Of a stretch of 64,000 nt of DNA, positions 1-8,742 are shown one piece after another. Under the pieces are notes generated by a model. That model did no database searches. It saw only the letters and a program-made list of their open reading frames with translations, and was not told the origin of the DNA. Origin of the DNA: Planktomarina sp. (GTDB taxonomy: Bacteria > Pseudomonadota > Alphaproteobacteria > Rhodobacterales > Rhodobacteraceae); assembly GCA_020630015.1 (NCBI GenBank), contig JAHDCF010000006.1, positions 41,910-105,909 on the forward strand. Reading direction: 5' to 3'. Numbering within the stretch: position 1 is the stretch's first letter; each line of letters starts with the position of its first letter. The position numbers and the translations under genes were made by a program.

Positions 1-164
1 GCGACCTCCCAAAGCATGTCGAAATCATTTTCAGGATCAACCGATCCGTCTTTTGGGGGCAGGTCTCGAACATGGCCGTAACTGGCCAATACCGTATACT
101 CTGATCCCAAATATTTGTTTATTGTCTTAGCCTTAGCCGGCGATTCAACAACAACAACTGCCAT
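1..164 (-). CDS. topA: DNA topoisomerase I, N-terminal part (truncated by window edge)
   Basis: The 54 complete codons read from the ATG at 164 begin [20 protein letters not shown], the start of the TOPRIM domain of bacterial type IA topoisomerase I, which relaxes negative supercoils. The invariant ESPAKAKTI motif carries the TOPRIM glutamate (Glu7), and GHVRDLP follows about residue 36. The rest of the gene lies outside the window. It follows dprA on the same strand with a gap of about 90 bases, an order common in alphaproteobacteria. Identity is close to certain from the N-terminus alone; length and domain completeness cannot be judged. Confidence 0.93.
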   Translation of the reverse strand, partial: MAVVVVESPAKAKTINKYLGSEYTVLASYGHVRDLPPKDGSVDPENDFDMLWEV

Positions 165-253
165 AATTTATTCCAATTTCTATCGCCTGTTTGAAGCGTC
201 AAAATGGAGGAGGCTGCGAAATTGTCAATGCAACCTCGTCAGGTTTTCGTGAA

Positions 254-1420
254 TTAGTTGCGGGGAATTTTGACAATCATACCCCCCGACTGTCGTTCAA
301 CTTCCCCTTGGATTTCCAATTCGATCAATGCACTGCTCAGGTCTGAGGCAGGCAATTTCAAGTCGCGCCCCAGCTGATCTTCCAGGGTTGGCGCGGGCCC
401 AAGGCGGGACAGAATTTTCTGGTGCAAAGCCGCAATTTTGCGCAGGGGTTGATGTGTAAATGGGGTTGCGTCCTCAGCAACTTTCGTTGGTTTTTGTACG
501 GGTGTCGGCAAAGGTATGGGAACGGCTGTGTTTTGCAAAATATCCAAAACATCTTGGGCGGTTCTGACCAAGGTTGCCCCATCACGGATCAACATATTGC
601 AACCCGCCGCACGCCCATCAACCGGATGGCCCGGAACCGCAAGAACATCGCGGCCTTGATCCAAAGCTTGCTTTGCCGTGATCAAAGTGCCGGATTTTGC
701 GGCTGCTTCCACCACCACCACCGCCTTGGACAGGCCTGATATGATCCGGTTGCGGCGCGGGAAATGGCGCGCTTGGGCCTGTAGGCCAATGGGTTGTTCT
801 GAGATACGCACACCTGCGGATAAAATTTGGCGGCCAAGTTGGGCATTTTCTTCTGGATAGACGCGATCAACACCCCCGGCCAAAACCGCCGCCGTTCCTT
901 GTTCCAAGGATCCGATATGGGTGGCGGTATCCACCCCACGCGCAAGGCCAGAGACCACAGTCACACCTGCCTGTGCCAAATCATAGGCCAATTTGCGGGC
1001 CATGCGGGTGCCGTTTGACGATGCGTTGCGGGCACCAACGATGGCCACACATGGTTTTTGCAGGATTTCCACGTGCCCTAATGTCCAAATCACTGGAGGC
1101 GCATCTGACACAACGGCAAGGGGGCTTGGAAAATCTGGATGATCGTGTGGGATCAGTTGCGCACCGAGGGCCAATCCCGCCCTGTATTCACCTTCGGCCT
1201 GATCCCACGAACACGGGGCATAGGATTTTAACCCTCGATCACGCGCGATCTGGGGTAACGCCCCCACCGCCGCGCGCGCAGATCCATAATCTTTCAAAAG
1301 CCTGTGAAACGTGGCGGGCCCAACACGCCGCGATCGCAAGAGGCGAAGTCGCCAAATCAGTTCGTCTTCCGAAGTGGGTGGGAGTGGGGGGTGACCGGAA
1401 GAAGGTTTCCAACCGTCCAT
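254..1420 (-). CDS. dprA: DNA-processing protein DprA
   Basis: A 388-residue single-strand DNA-binding protein that loads RecA onto incoming DNA during natural transformation (known for the family). The Rossmann-type core shows IVGARNASSNGTR at 127-139, SGLARGVDT at 157-165, FPRRNRIISGLS at 220-231 and AVPGHP at 261-266. A winged-helix domain fills about 325-385, as in longer DprA proteins. The ATG at 1420 is chosen over an in-frame TTG six bases upstream because a GCGAGG Shine-Dalgarno lies six bases before it. It sits between tldD and topA on the same strand and is probably cotranscribed with topA. Confidence 0.95.
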   Translation of the reverse strand: MDGWKPSSGHPPLPPTSEDELIWRLRLLRSRRVGPATFHRLLKDYGSARAAVGALPQIARDRGLKSYAPCSWDQAEGEYRAGLALGAQLIPHDHPDFPSPLAVVSDAPPVIWTLGHVEILQKPCVAIVGARNASSNGTRMARKLAYDLAQAGVTVVSGLARGVDTATHIGSLEQGTAAVLAGGVDRVYPEENAQLGRQILSAGVRISEQPIGLQAQARHFPRRNRIISGLSKAVVVVEAAAKSGTLITAKQALDQGRDVLAVPGHPVDGRAAGCNMLIRDGATLVRTAQDVLDILQNTAVPIPLPTPVQKPTKVAEDATPFTHQPLRKIAALHQKILSRLGPAPTLEDQLGRDLKLPASDLSSALIELEIQGEVERQSGGMIVKIPRN

Positions 1421-1530
1421 GTGCAACCTCGCCGTCTTGCCTTCGCACGGTAAAGTTGAAAAGGTTAACGAAAGTTAAACAATGTGATGCAAAATCAAAT
1501 TAATTTTTCGACAGCACGGTTGTCAGCACC

Positions 1531-2952
1531 CTAAGTTGCTGATCCGCCCACCGTCAGGTTTCCAATCAGCAAAGATGGCTGTCCGACCCCAACGGGCACC
1601 CATTGACCTTGCTTGCCGCAATTGCCCAGCCCCGCGTCAAGCGCCATGTCATTTCCGATCCCGCGAATATGTTTCAGGGCTGTTGCGCCATCCCCAATCA
1701 AGGTCGCCCCTTTGATTGGGGCCCCTTTGACACCGTCTTTTACTTGGTAGGCTTCGGTGCAACTGAAAACGAATTTTCCGCTTGTGATATCAACCTGACC
1801 ACCGCCAAACCCGATGGCGTAAATGCCATTTTTGATATCTTTCACCAAATCATCGGGCGTGGCGTCCCCGTTCAACATATAGGTATTTGTCATACGCGGC
1901 ATCGGGGCGTGGGCATGGCTTTCCCGCCGTCCATTTCCGGTGGGGGCCACACCCATCAAACGGGCGTTTTGGCGATCCTGCATATATCCAACCAAGACAC
2001 CGTCTTCGATAAGGGTGTTTTTGGCCGAAGGGGTTCCTTCGTCATCAATGGTCAGGGATCCGCGGCGATCGGGGATCGTTCCATCATCCAAAACCGTAAC
2101 GCCTTTGGCGGCCACTTGTTTGCCAATCAAGCCTGAAAAGGCGGACGTACCGCGGCGATTGTAATCGCCTTCAAGACCATGCCCGACAGCCTCGTGCAGC
2201 AAGATGCCAGGCCAACCCGGGCCAAGCGCCACATCCATCACGCCCGCGGGGGCAGGGATGGCTGACAGGTTAAGCACGGCAATGCGCAACGCCTCGTCCA
2301 CGACTGGTTTCCAATGGGCAGGGTCCATCAAACCGACCAACCCATGCCGACCGCCGCCGCCCACATATCCGGTTTCGCGGCGACCATCCTGATCAACGAT
2401 CACGCTGACGTTCAAACGTGCCATCGGTCGGATGTCGCTGACGCCGTAACCATCGGCGCGCAGGATGCTGATTTCCTGATGAGAGGCTGCCAAAGCAACA
2501 CTGACTTGAACCACCCTTGGATCTGCCGCCCGTGCATAGGCATCGATTTCCTGCAAAAGTTCGATTTTGGCCGGGAATTCGGCATCCTCAAGTGGGCTTT
2601 GGTCGGAATACAGACGTTGATTCGTCTTCTGGGGCGCCGCGGACATCACGCCTTTGCCATCGTTGATGGCCAAACGCACAGTGCCTGTTGCCCGTTGAAT
2701 GGCGGCTTCGGATATTTCTGATGCGTGGGAATAGGCAACTTGTTCGCCTTTGACCGCGCGCAACCCAAAACCTTCGGTCGCATCAAAGCTGGCATTTCGC
2801 ACGCGCCCATCGTCAAAGGACACCACTTCGCTGTGTTTTCTTTCCAAAAACAGCTCTCCGTCTTCGGCCCCTGCCAAGGCGGATTTTACGATCTTTTGGG
2901 TCGCCTCAAGGTCGAGGTGGGTTTCAAACGGGCGAAAAGACGTGTCAGCCAT
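1531..2952 (-). CDS. tldD: Metalloprotease TldD
   Basis: A 473-residue member of the TldD/PmbA (U62) family. TldD pairs with TldE/PmbA in a zinc protease that processes small peptides such as microcin B17 and degrades CcdA (known). The zinc motif HEAVGHGLEGD lies at about 253-263 with the expected HExxxH spacing. The glycine-rich GYVGGGGRHG stretch precedes it and the C-terminal TldD barrel is complete. The start MADTSFRP at 2952 is preferred to an in-frame ATG 18 bases upstream. The next gene, ctaC, is divergent, so the 170 bases between them hold both promoters. No tldE partner is in the window. Confidence 0.95.
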   Translation of the reverse strand: MADTSFRPFETHLDLEATQKIVKSALAGAEDGELFLERKHSEVVSFDDGRVRNASFDATEGFGLRAVKGEQVAYSHASEISEAAIQRATGTVRLAINDGKGVMSAAPQKTNQRLYSDQSPLEDAEFPAKIELLQEIDAYARAADPRVVQVSVALAASHQEISILRADGYGVSDIRPMARLNVSVIVDQDGRRETGYVGGGGRHGLVGLMDPAHWKPVVDEALRIAVLNLSAIPAPAGVMDVALGPGWPGILLHEAVGHGLEGDYNRRGTSAFSGLIGKQVAAKGVTVLDDGTIPDRRGSLTIDDEGTPSAKNTLIEDGVLVGYMQDRQNARLMGVAPTGNGRRESHAHAPMPRMTNTYMLNGDATPDDLVKDIKNGIYAIGFGGGQVDITSGKFVFSCTEAYQVKDGVKGAPIKGATLIGDGATALKHIRGIGNDMALDAGLGNCGKQGQWVPVGVGQPSLLIGNLTVGGSAT

Positions 2953-3121
2953 GATTCTTGTTCCCAACAAAGGTAACTTTTTGAGGGGCGGCGTCCCTTT
3001 GACGCGGCCTCAGAGATTGCGTGTTTGGCTGTGATATGGTTCATGCAACTCAGAAAAGCAAACCGGCCGTCCATCAGACGGCCCCGTGACGCGCACCCGC
3101 GCAACTGGGAAAGAGACTACT

Positions 3122-3979
3122 ATGCGTTTTTTGACATCTTTGTCTTCCGCCGCATTCACGCTGATGGCCGGGGCCGCTGTTGCCCAAGATGGCATTGAAG
3201 GTTTGGCCTCATTGGGCAAGCCCGAACCACGCGGCATCGGGTTTCAGGCACCTGCAACCGAATTGATGCGTGACATCATCTTTTTGGACAATTTGTTGTT
3301 GGTGATTATCACCATCATCTCTTTGTTTGTGACCGCGCTTTTGGCTTATGCCTGCTGGCGGTTTGCGCAATCGCGCAATGCAAACCCTGCAAGCTTTACC
3401 CATAACTCGGTGATTGAGGTGACTTGGACCGTGGTCCCCGTTTTGATTTTGGTCTTTATTGGCGCGTTTTCATTGCCGGTTTTGTTCAAACAGCAAGAAA
3501 TCCCAGAGGCAGACATCACCATCAAAGCGACCGGGTATCAGTGGTACTGGGGCTATGAATATGTGGATGAGGGCGTGGCTTTCGACAGCATCATGTTGAA
3601 AAAAGAAGAGCTGGCCGATTTCGGATATGCACCTGATGAATATTTGTTGGCGACCGACACCTCCGTAGTTGTGCCTGTTGGCAAAACGATCGTGATGCAA
3701 ATTACTGGTGCTGACGTGATCCATGCTTGGACCATTCCCGCCTTTGGCGTGAAACAAGATGGTGTGCCTGGCCGGATCGCTGAATTGTGGTTTGCCGCTG
3801 AAAAAGAGGGCGTCTTCTTTGGACAGTGTTCTGAACTGTGCGGAAAAGATCACGCCTATATGCCGATCACAGTAAAGGTCGTAAGCCAAGAACAGTACGA
3901 TGCATGGATGGTCCGCGCGAAAGAAGAATTCGCCGCCGTCGACGCACCGGTTGACCCAATCGTTTTGGCGTCTAACTGA
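3122..3979 (+). CDS. ctaC: Cytochrome c oxidase subunit II
   Basis: A 285-residue precursor of the CuA-bearing subunit of the aa3-type terminal oxidase. A signal peptide (1-22, ending AVAQ) is followed by two membrane helices (about 54-78 and 97-120) and a periplasmic cupredoxin domain. All CuA ligands are present: H201, C236, E238, C240, H244 and M247. The aromatic [12 protein letters not shown] patch for electron entry is at about 136-147. The start at 3122 follows a GGGAAAGAGA ribosome site. It is first in a run ctaC-ctaB-small gene-ctaG-ctaE. The catalytic subunit I gene (ctaD) is not nearby, as is usual in this group. Confidence 0.97.
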   Translation: MRFLTSLSSAAFTLMAGAAVAQDGIEGLASLGKPEPRGIGFQAPATELMRDIIFLDNLLLVIITIISLFVTALLAYACWRFAQSRNANPASFTHNSVIEVTWTVVPVLILVFIGAFSLPVLFKQQEIPEADITIKATGYQWYWGYEYVDEGVAFDSIMLKKEELADFGYAPDEYLLATDTSVVVPVGKTIVMQITGADVIHAWTIPAFGVKQDGVPGRIAELWFAAEKEGVFFGQCSELCGKDHAYMPITVKVVSQEQYDAWMVRAKEEFAAVDAPVDPIVLASN

Positions 3980-4005
3980 TCTGACGTGAGAAAGCCGTAA
4001 AAGCG

Positions 4006-4941
4006 ATGAGCAACGTGAGCATTGATCCAACCGAATATGACGCAAGCTTTGGCGATTATTTCGCTTTGCTAAAGCCGCGTGTCATGTCTTTGGTTGTGTT
4101 CACGGCTTTGGTTGGGCTTTTGGCGGCGCCATCTTCCCTGCATCCAGTTGAAGCGTTTTCAGCCGTGTTGTTCATTGCGATTGGGGCAGGGGCCTCTGGT
4201 GCGCTGAACATGTGGTGGGACGCTGACATTGATGCAGTTATGAAACGCACTGTCGGCCGGCCAATCCCATCTGGCCGCGTGACGCCAGATGCGGCCTTAT
4301 CCATTGGAACGGCCTTGTCAGGGCTTAGCGTTGTGATGCTGGGCCTTGCTACGAACTGGCATGCAGCGGGTTGGTTGGCGTTTACGATCTTCTTTTACGT
4401 TGTGATTTATTCCATGTGGCTGAAACGCAGCACACCGCAAAACATCGTGATTGGCGGTGCCGCCGGCGCATTCCCGCCTTTGGTTGGATGGGTTGCCGCA
4501 ACGGGATCGATTTCGGTTGAAGCTGTTTTGATGTTTGCGATCATCTTTATGTGGACGCCGCCTCATTTCTGGGCATTGGCCCTGTTTACGCGCATGGATT
4601 ACGATGATGCGAAAGTGCCGATGCTGACCGTTACGCATGGTCGCCCGTCCGCGCGCAAGCATATTTTTGTCTATTCAATCTTGTTGACGGTTTTGGCCAT
4701 TGCAGCAGGTTTCACGGCGATTGGCGGGCCCTTGTATTTGGCGGTGGCACTGGTTTGCAGTTTCATCTTAATGCGCGATGCATTGAAAATCATGCGCCGC
4801 GATGATGATGCAGCCGAAGCTGACAATTACGCCGTGGAAAAATCATTCTTTAAATTTTCCCTTTGGTACTTGTTTGCATTGTTCATGGCGATTTTGATCG
4901 GTGCATTGACAGCCCAATGGGGTTTGGGGGGCTGGACATGA
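4006..4941 (+). CDS. ctaB: Protoheme IX farnesyltransferase (haem O synthase)
   Basis: A 311-residue polytopic membrane prenyltransferase that adds a farnesyl group to haem b, giving haem O, the precursor of haem A for the oxidase. The polyprenyl-binding motif runs over residues 68-92 (NMWWDADIDAVMKRTVGRP) with the key aspartates D72 and D76. A second conserved loop, PPHFWALALFTRMDYDDAKVPM, is near 190. About nine hydrophobic segments are visible. It lies 26 bases after ctaC, and its stop codon overlaps the next start (ATGA at 4938), so it belongs to the ctaC transcript. Confidence 0.97.
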   Translation: MSNVSIDPTEYDASFGDYFALLKPRVMSLVVFTALVGLLAAPSSLHPVEAFSAVLFIAIGAGASGALNMWWDADIDAVMKRTVGRPIPSGRVTPDAALSIGTALSGLSVVMLGLATNWHAAGWLAFTIFFYVVIYSMWLKRSTPQNIVIGGAAGAFPPLVGWVAATGSISVEAVLMFAIIFMWTPPHFWALALFTRMDYDDAKVPMLTVTHGRPSARKHIFVYSILLTVLAIAAGFTAIGGPLYLAVALVCSFILMRDALKIMRRDDDAAEADNYAVEKSFFKFSLWYLFALFMAILIGALTAQWGLGGWT

Positions 4942-5123
4942 GCCTGACCAAACAAAGCGAATTGCATCGCCGCCGCGATGGCCGCAATAAAATGGTGGCA
5001 TTATGCCTTGTGGCATTCATGGCGCTTTTGGTCGCCCTGAGCCTGACAAAATTACGCACATCCGGGGCGACCGAAGGGTTTGATCACGTGGTGCGCCCAG
5101 CTTTGGAAGGTGTTTCTGAATGA
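4938..5123 (+). CDS. Small single-span membrane protein between ctaB and ctaG
   Basis: A 61-residue protein (MSLTKQSELHRRRDGRNKM...). It has a basic N-terminal segment, one hydrophobic helix at about 20-37, and a short polar C-terminus, giving an N-in topology. Its ATG overlaps the ctaB stop and its TGA overlaps the ctaG start, so translation is probably coupled on both sides. Comparable short proteins occur at this place in alphaproteobacterial oxidase clusters, some annotated CoxF or oxidase assembly protein. A role in oxidase assembly is inferred from position only, because the protein has no diagnostic residues (no cysteine or histidine pair for metal binding). Confidence 0.85.
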   Translation: MSLTKQSELHRRRDGRNKMVALCLVAFMALLVALSLTKLRTSGATEGFDHVVRPALEGVSE

Positions 5124-5689
5124 CATCAGTTCAAAAAACCCTTGCCCAAACGATTGGGCTTGTTCTGGTGATGGGTGCTTTGGCTTGGGCGTCCGTCCCG
5201 TTTTATGACTGGTTTTGCCGTGTCACGGGGTTTTCGGGAATTACCGGTGTCGCTGAAGCCGAAAGCGATGTGGTTCTTAACAAAGAAATCACAATCCGGT
5301 TTGACGCGGGTTTGGAACGTGGAATGCCATGGACCTTTACCCCCGTCGAACGCACAATGACGCTTAAGATTGGTGAAACGGGTCTGGCCTTTTACGAGGC
5401 ATATAACCCAACCGATCGTCCGGTCGCAGGATCCGCCAGTTACAATGTTGCCCCATATCAGGCCGGTGGCTTTTTCAGCAAAATTGACTGTTTTTGCTTT
5501 GAAGAACAAATCTTACAACCCGGCGAACGTGTGCAAATGCCTGTCACTTTCTTTGTCGATCCAGAAATTGTGGATGACAGAGAAGGAAAATACATTCACA
5601 CAATCACGCTAAGCTATACTTTTTATGAAATCGATCTGCCCGAGGATATTGCATCCCTGACGGATCAAACAGAAACGACAGTAAACTAA
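5120..5689 (+). CDS. ctaG: Cytochrome c oxidase assembly protein CtaG (Cox11)
   Basis: A 189-residue Cox11-family copper chaperone that delivers CuB to subunit I. One N-terminal helix (about 9-27) anchors a periplasmic immunoglobulin-like domain. The copper-binding CFCFEEQ motif is at 124-130 (C124 and C126), and the third conserved cysteine C33 lies in [11 protein letters not shown] just after the helix. The ATG overlaps the stop of the preceding small gene. It sits directly before ctaE, in the standard order. Confidence 0.96.
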   Translation: MTSVQKTLAQTIGLVLVMGALAWASVPFYDWFCRVTGFSGITGVAEAESDVVLNKEITIRFDAGLERGMPWTFTPVERTMTLKIGETGLAFYEAYNPTDRPVAGSASYNVAPYQAGGFFSKIDCFCFEEQILQPGERVQMPVTFFVDPEIVDDREGKYIHTITLSYTFYEIDLPEDIASLTDQTETTVN

Positions 5690-5706
5690 GTCCGACGAGG
5701 CCCCAA

Positions 5707-6552
5707 ATGGCACACGAAAAAAATCACGACTATCACATTCTAAACCCCTCTATCTGGCCGTTTGTGGGGGCATTTGCTGCTTTTGCAATGCTCTTTGGTG
5801 CCGTGGGTTGGATGAGCGATGGTACAATGACCATCTTCTTCGAAAGCATCACCATAAGTGGTCCTTGGCTGTTTCTGATCGGCCTTGTGGGCGTTTTGTA
5901 TGTCATGTTCGGCTGGTGGTCAGAAACAGTAGAAGAAAACCAAATCGGCGATCACACACCGGTGGTGCGTTTGGGCCTTCGGTATGGGTTCATTTTGTTC
6001 ATCATGTCTGAGGTGATGTTCTTCTCTGCTTGGTTCTGGTCGTTCTTCAAACACGAGCTGTATCCAATGTCAGAGTATTTCGGCACAACTTACGTGAAGC
6101 CAGAATACCACCTGATCAACGCCTTTGAATTGCCTTTGATCAACACATTGCTTTTGTTGATGTCAGGCTGTGCGGCCACTTGGGCGCACCACGCTTTGGT
6201 GCATGGCAATAATCGTTTGGACCTGCGCAATGGTTTGATCATCGCCATCGTTTTGGGCGCGATCTTCACAGCGTTCCAAGTTTACGAATATCGTGAACTT
6301 TTGGTTGTGGATGGTTGGACATTCTCTGGTGAGATCGATTTTGCGAACTTCTTTATGGCAACGGGTTTCCACGGGTTCCACGTTGTTGTGGGTACGATCT
6401 TTTTGACGATCTGTTTGTTGCGCGTTCTAAAGAACCACTTCAAATCTGACGATCACATCGGTTTCGAGGCCGCCGCATGGTATTGGCACTTCGTTGACGT
6501 TGTTTGGTTGTTCCTGTTTGCCGCCGTATACCTTTGGGGTGGTGGATACTGA
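5707..6552 (+). CDS. ctaE: Cytochrome c oxidase subunit III
   Basis: A 281-residue subunit III with seven predicted helices. Family hallmarks are the N-terminal [13 protein letters not shown], the [14 protein letters not shown] helix carrying the lipid- and proton-uptake glutamate, [14 protein letters not shown], and the terminal [19 protein letters not shown]. Subunit III stabilises the oxidase and keeps proton uptake fast (known). It is the last structural gene of the cluster, 17 bases after ctaG, and is followed by a strong intrinsic terminator before surf1. Confidence 0.97.
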   Translation: MAHEKNHDYHILNPSIWPFVGAFAAFAMLFGAVGWMSDGTMTIFFESITISGPWLFLIGLVGVLYVMFGWWSETVEENQIGDHTPVVRLGLRYGFILFIMSEVMFFSAWFWSFFKHELYPMSEYFGTTYVKPEYHLINAFELPLINTLLLLMSGCAATWAHHALVHGNNRLDLRNGLIIAIVLGAIFTAFQVYEYRELLVVDGWTFSGEIDFANFFMATGFHGFHVVVGTIFLTICLLRVLKNHFKSDDHIGFEAAAWYWHFVDVVWLFLFAAVYLWGGGY

Positions 6553-6626
6553 TCTGATTGTGGTTGGGCCGTCTGTCCGACCACATGAACATGGGGCTGT
6601 TGCCAGCGTCAGATACGATCACAAAA

Positions 6627-6653
6627 GGCAGCTCATGCGGAGCTGCCTTTTTT
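6627..6653 (+). terminator. Intrinsic terminator after the cta cluster
   Basis: A perfect 8-bp stem, GGCAGCTC paired with GAGCTGCC around a 5-base loop, followed at once by six T residues. The T run ends one base before the first possible ATG of surf1 and just before its ribosome site. It can therefore act both as the end of the ctaC-ctaE message and as a partial attenuator for surf1. Confidence 0.9.
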
Positions 6654-6669
6654 CATGAAAGGGACAGGC

Positions 6670-7341
6670 ATGAAATTCTGGGGCATGATCTTGATCGGGG
6701 TTTTGGGCTTTGCCATCTTGATGGGGCTTGGCATTTGGCAGGTTCAGCGCCTTGCATGGAAACAAGGGGTTTTGGCCGATATCGAAAATCGAATTTCCGC
6801 TGATGTGCAAACCATTCCCACGTCCCTCGATGCCAGCGTGGATTTGTACCTGCCGGTGACGGTATCAGGCCAGTTTGAAACAGATACAATCCGGGTGCTT
6901 GTTTCCCAAAAAATTTATGGGGCAGGGTATCGTTTGATTAATGCGATCATCACCACAGATGGCCGCCGCATTTTGGTGGATCGTGGTTTTGTCACGGTGA
7001 ATGCAACACAAATGCCACCAGTGCCTGCAGGCACCGTGCGTGTGGATGGCAACCTTCATTGGCCGCAAGAGATTGATCGCTTCACCCCGGATAACGACAT
7101 TGCCGCCAACATTTGGTTTTCAAGGGATGTCCCCACATTGGCCCAACACCTGCGGACGGAGGGCATTTTGATCGTGGCGCGAAAGGTGGAAGGTGATGAT
7201 GAAATGCAACCCTTGCCCGTTGGGGTTGAGGGCATTCCAAATGATCACTTGCAATATGCCATCACGTGGTTTTCGTTGGCGGCGATTTGGCTTGGAATGA
7301 TGGGGTATTTCGTTTACCGCATGCGCAAAATAGCCAGCTAA
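6670..7341 (+). CDS. surf1: SURF1 family oxidase assembly protein
   Basis: A 223-residue Surf1/Shy1 protein, which helps insert haem A into oxidase subunit I. The family topology is present: an N-terminal helix (about 4-22), a periplasmic domain with ILVDRGFV near 100 and the GIPNDHLQYAITWFSLA signature near 185, and a C-terminal helix (about 195-213). The ATG at 6670 is chosen because AAAGGGA lies six bases upstream; an earlier ATG at 6655 has no room for a ribosome site behind the terminator. It directly follows the oxidase cluster and fits its function. Confidence 0.94.
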   Translation: MKFWGMILIGVLGFAILMGLGIWQVQRLAWKQGVLADIENRISADVQTIPTSLDASVDLYLPVTVSGQFETDTIRVLVSQKIYGAGYRLINAIITTDGRRILVDRGFVTVNATQMPPVPAGTVRVDGNLHWPQEIDRFTPDNDIAANIWFSRDVPTLAQHLRTEGILIVARKVEGDDEMQPLPVGVEGIPNDHLQYAITWFSLAAIWLGMMGYFVYRMRKIAS

Positions 7342-7353
7342 GGAAGAATGGTT

Positions 7354-8742
7354 ATGAAATATATTTCTACACGTGGACAGGCGCCAGAACTTAGCTTCGA
7401 AGACGCGATGTTGACTGGCCTGGCCCGTGATGGTGGATTGTATGTCCCCGCAGAGGTTCCAACCCTGAACCACGCTGATATCGCGGCGATGGCCGGGCTA
7501 CCTTATGAAGAAATTGCCTTTCGTGTGATGCGTCCGTTCATCGGCGAAACCTTTGGTGACTCCGAATTTGGCGAAATCATCGAAAAATCTTATGCAGGGT
7601 TTGGGCATGCGGCCCGTGCGCCGTTGAAACAGATGGGTCCAAATCACCATTTATTGGAACTGTTTCATGGTCCAACGCTGGCGTTCAAAGATTTTGCCAT
7701 GCAATTGATTGGTCAAATGTTTCAGGTGGCGCTGAAGCGTCGGGGTGATCGGGTGACGATTGTTGGGGCCACTTCAGGTGATACTGGGTCTGCCGCGATC
7801 GAGGCATTCAAAGGTCTGAACGCGGTTGATGTGTTCATCTTGTTTCCAAATGGGCGTGTTAGCGAAGTGCAGCGCCGTCAGATGACAACACCATCCGAAA
7901 GCAATGTTCATGCGGTGGCCGTCGAGGGCAGTTTCGATACCTGTCAGGGCCTGCTGAAAGACATGTTTAATGATCTTGAATTCCGCGATGGGGTGCGCCT
8001 TGCCGGTGTGAATTCGATTAACTGGGCCCGGGTTTTGGCGCAGGTTGTCTATTACTTCTCAGCAGCCACCAGTTTGGGTGCCCCCCACCGTCGTATCAGT
8101 TTCACGGTTCCGACCGGGAATTTCGGGGATATCTTTGCGGGCTATATCGCCAAAAAGATGGGGCTGCCGATTGATCGTTTGGTGATTGCGACCAACCACA
8201 ATGATATTCTGGATCGGGCGATGCGCACGGGCCGTTATGAAACCGGCAAAGTATTACCCAGCATATCCCCGTCGATGGATATTCAAGTGTCATCCAATTT
8301 CGAACGTGCATTGTTTGATGCCTATGATCGCGATGGCGCGGCGGTGGCCCAACTTATGGATGAATTGAAATCCGATGGTGGATTTTCAATCAGCCAAGGG
8401 GCCCGTGAAACACTGGCCGAACATTTTGACAGCGGCCGATGTGGGGAAGACGAAACCTCTGCTGCGATTGCGCAAGCTTTGGCAGAAACGGGTGAAGTTT
8501 TGTGCCCCCATTCCGCGATTGGTGTTTCTGTGGCAAATCAAAATCTGGGCACCAGCCCCATGGTCACACTGGCAACGGCCCATCCCGCGAAATTCCCTGA
8601 TGCGGTGGAAAAGGCGACGGGCATTCGCCCTGCATTGCCCGCCCGCATGGCAGACCTGTTTGATCGTACCGAACGTTTGACCGAAGTCGAAAACGATTTG
8701 GCAAGGCTGCAAACCCTTGTCAAAGAACGGATCCAAGCGTGA
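7354..8742 (+). CDS. thrC: Threonine synthase
   Basis: A 462-residue PLP enzyme that converts O-phosphohomoserine to threonine. The N-terminal threonine synthase domain (KYISTRGQAP... DGGLYVP) is followed by the PLP lysine in FHGPTLAFKDFAMQ (K112) and the phosphate loop VGATSGDTGSAA. Length is normal for the long bacterial form. The ATG at 7354 has AGGAAG seven bases upstream, whereas the ATG at 7348 is too close to it. The stop overlaps the GTG start of the M16 peptidase gene. Confidence 0.97.
   Translation: MKYISTRGQAPELSFEDAMLTGLARDGGLYVPAEVPTLNHADIAAMAGLPYEEIAFRVMRPFIGETFGDSEFGEIIEKSYAGFGHAARAPLKQMGPNHHLLELFHGPTLAFKDFAMQLIGQMFQVALKRRGDRVTIVGATSGDTGSAAIEAFKGLNAVDVFILFPNGRVSEVQRRQMTTPSESNVHAVAVEGSFDTCQGLLKDMFNDLEFRDGVRLAGVNSINWARVLAQVVYYFSAATSLGAPHRRISFTVPTGNFGDIFAGYIAKKMGLPIDRLVIATNHNDILDRAMRTGRYETGKVLPSISPSMDIQVSSNFERALFDAYDRDGAAVAQLMDELKSDGGFSISQGARETLAEHFDSGRCGEDETSAAIAQALAETGEVLCPHSAIGVSVANQNLGTSPMVTLATAHPAKFPDAVEKATGIRPALPARMADLFDRTERLTEVENDLARLQTLVKERIQA

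Noticed and set aside
2999..3013. Possible FNR-type box upstream of ctaC (TTGACGCGGCCTCAG)
   Set aside because: The half-sites are separated by seven bases instead of six and the second half is a poor match.
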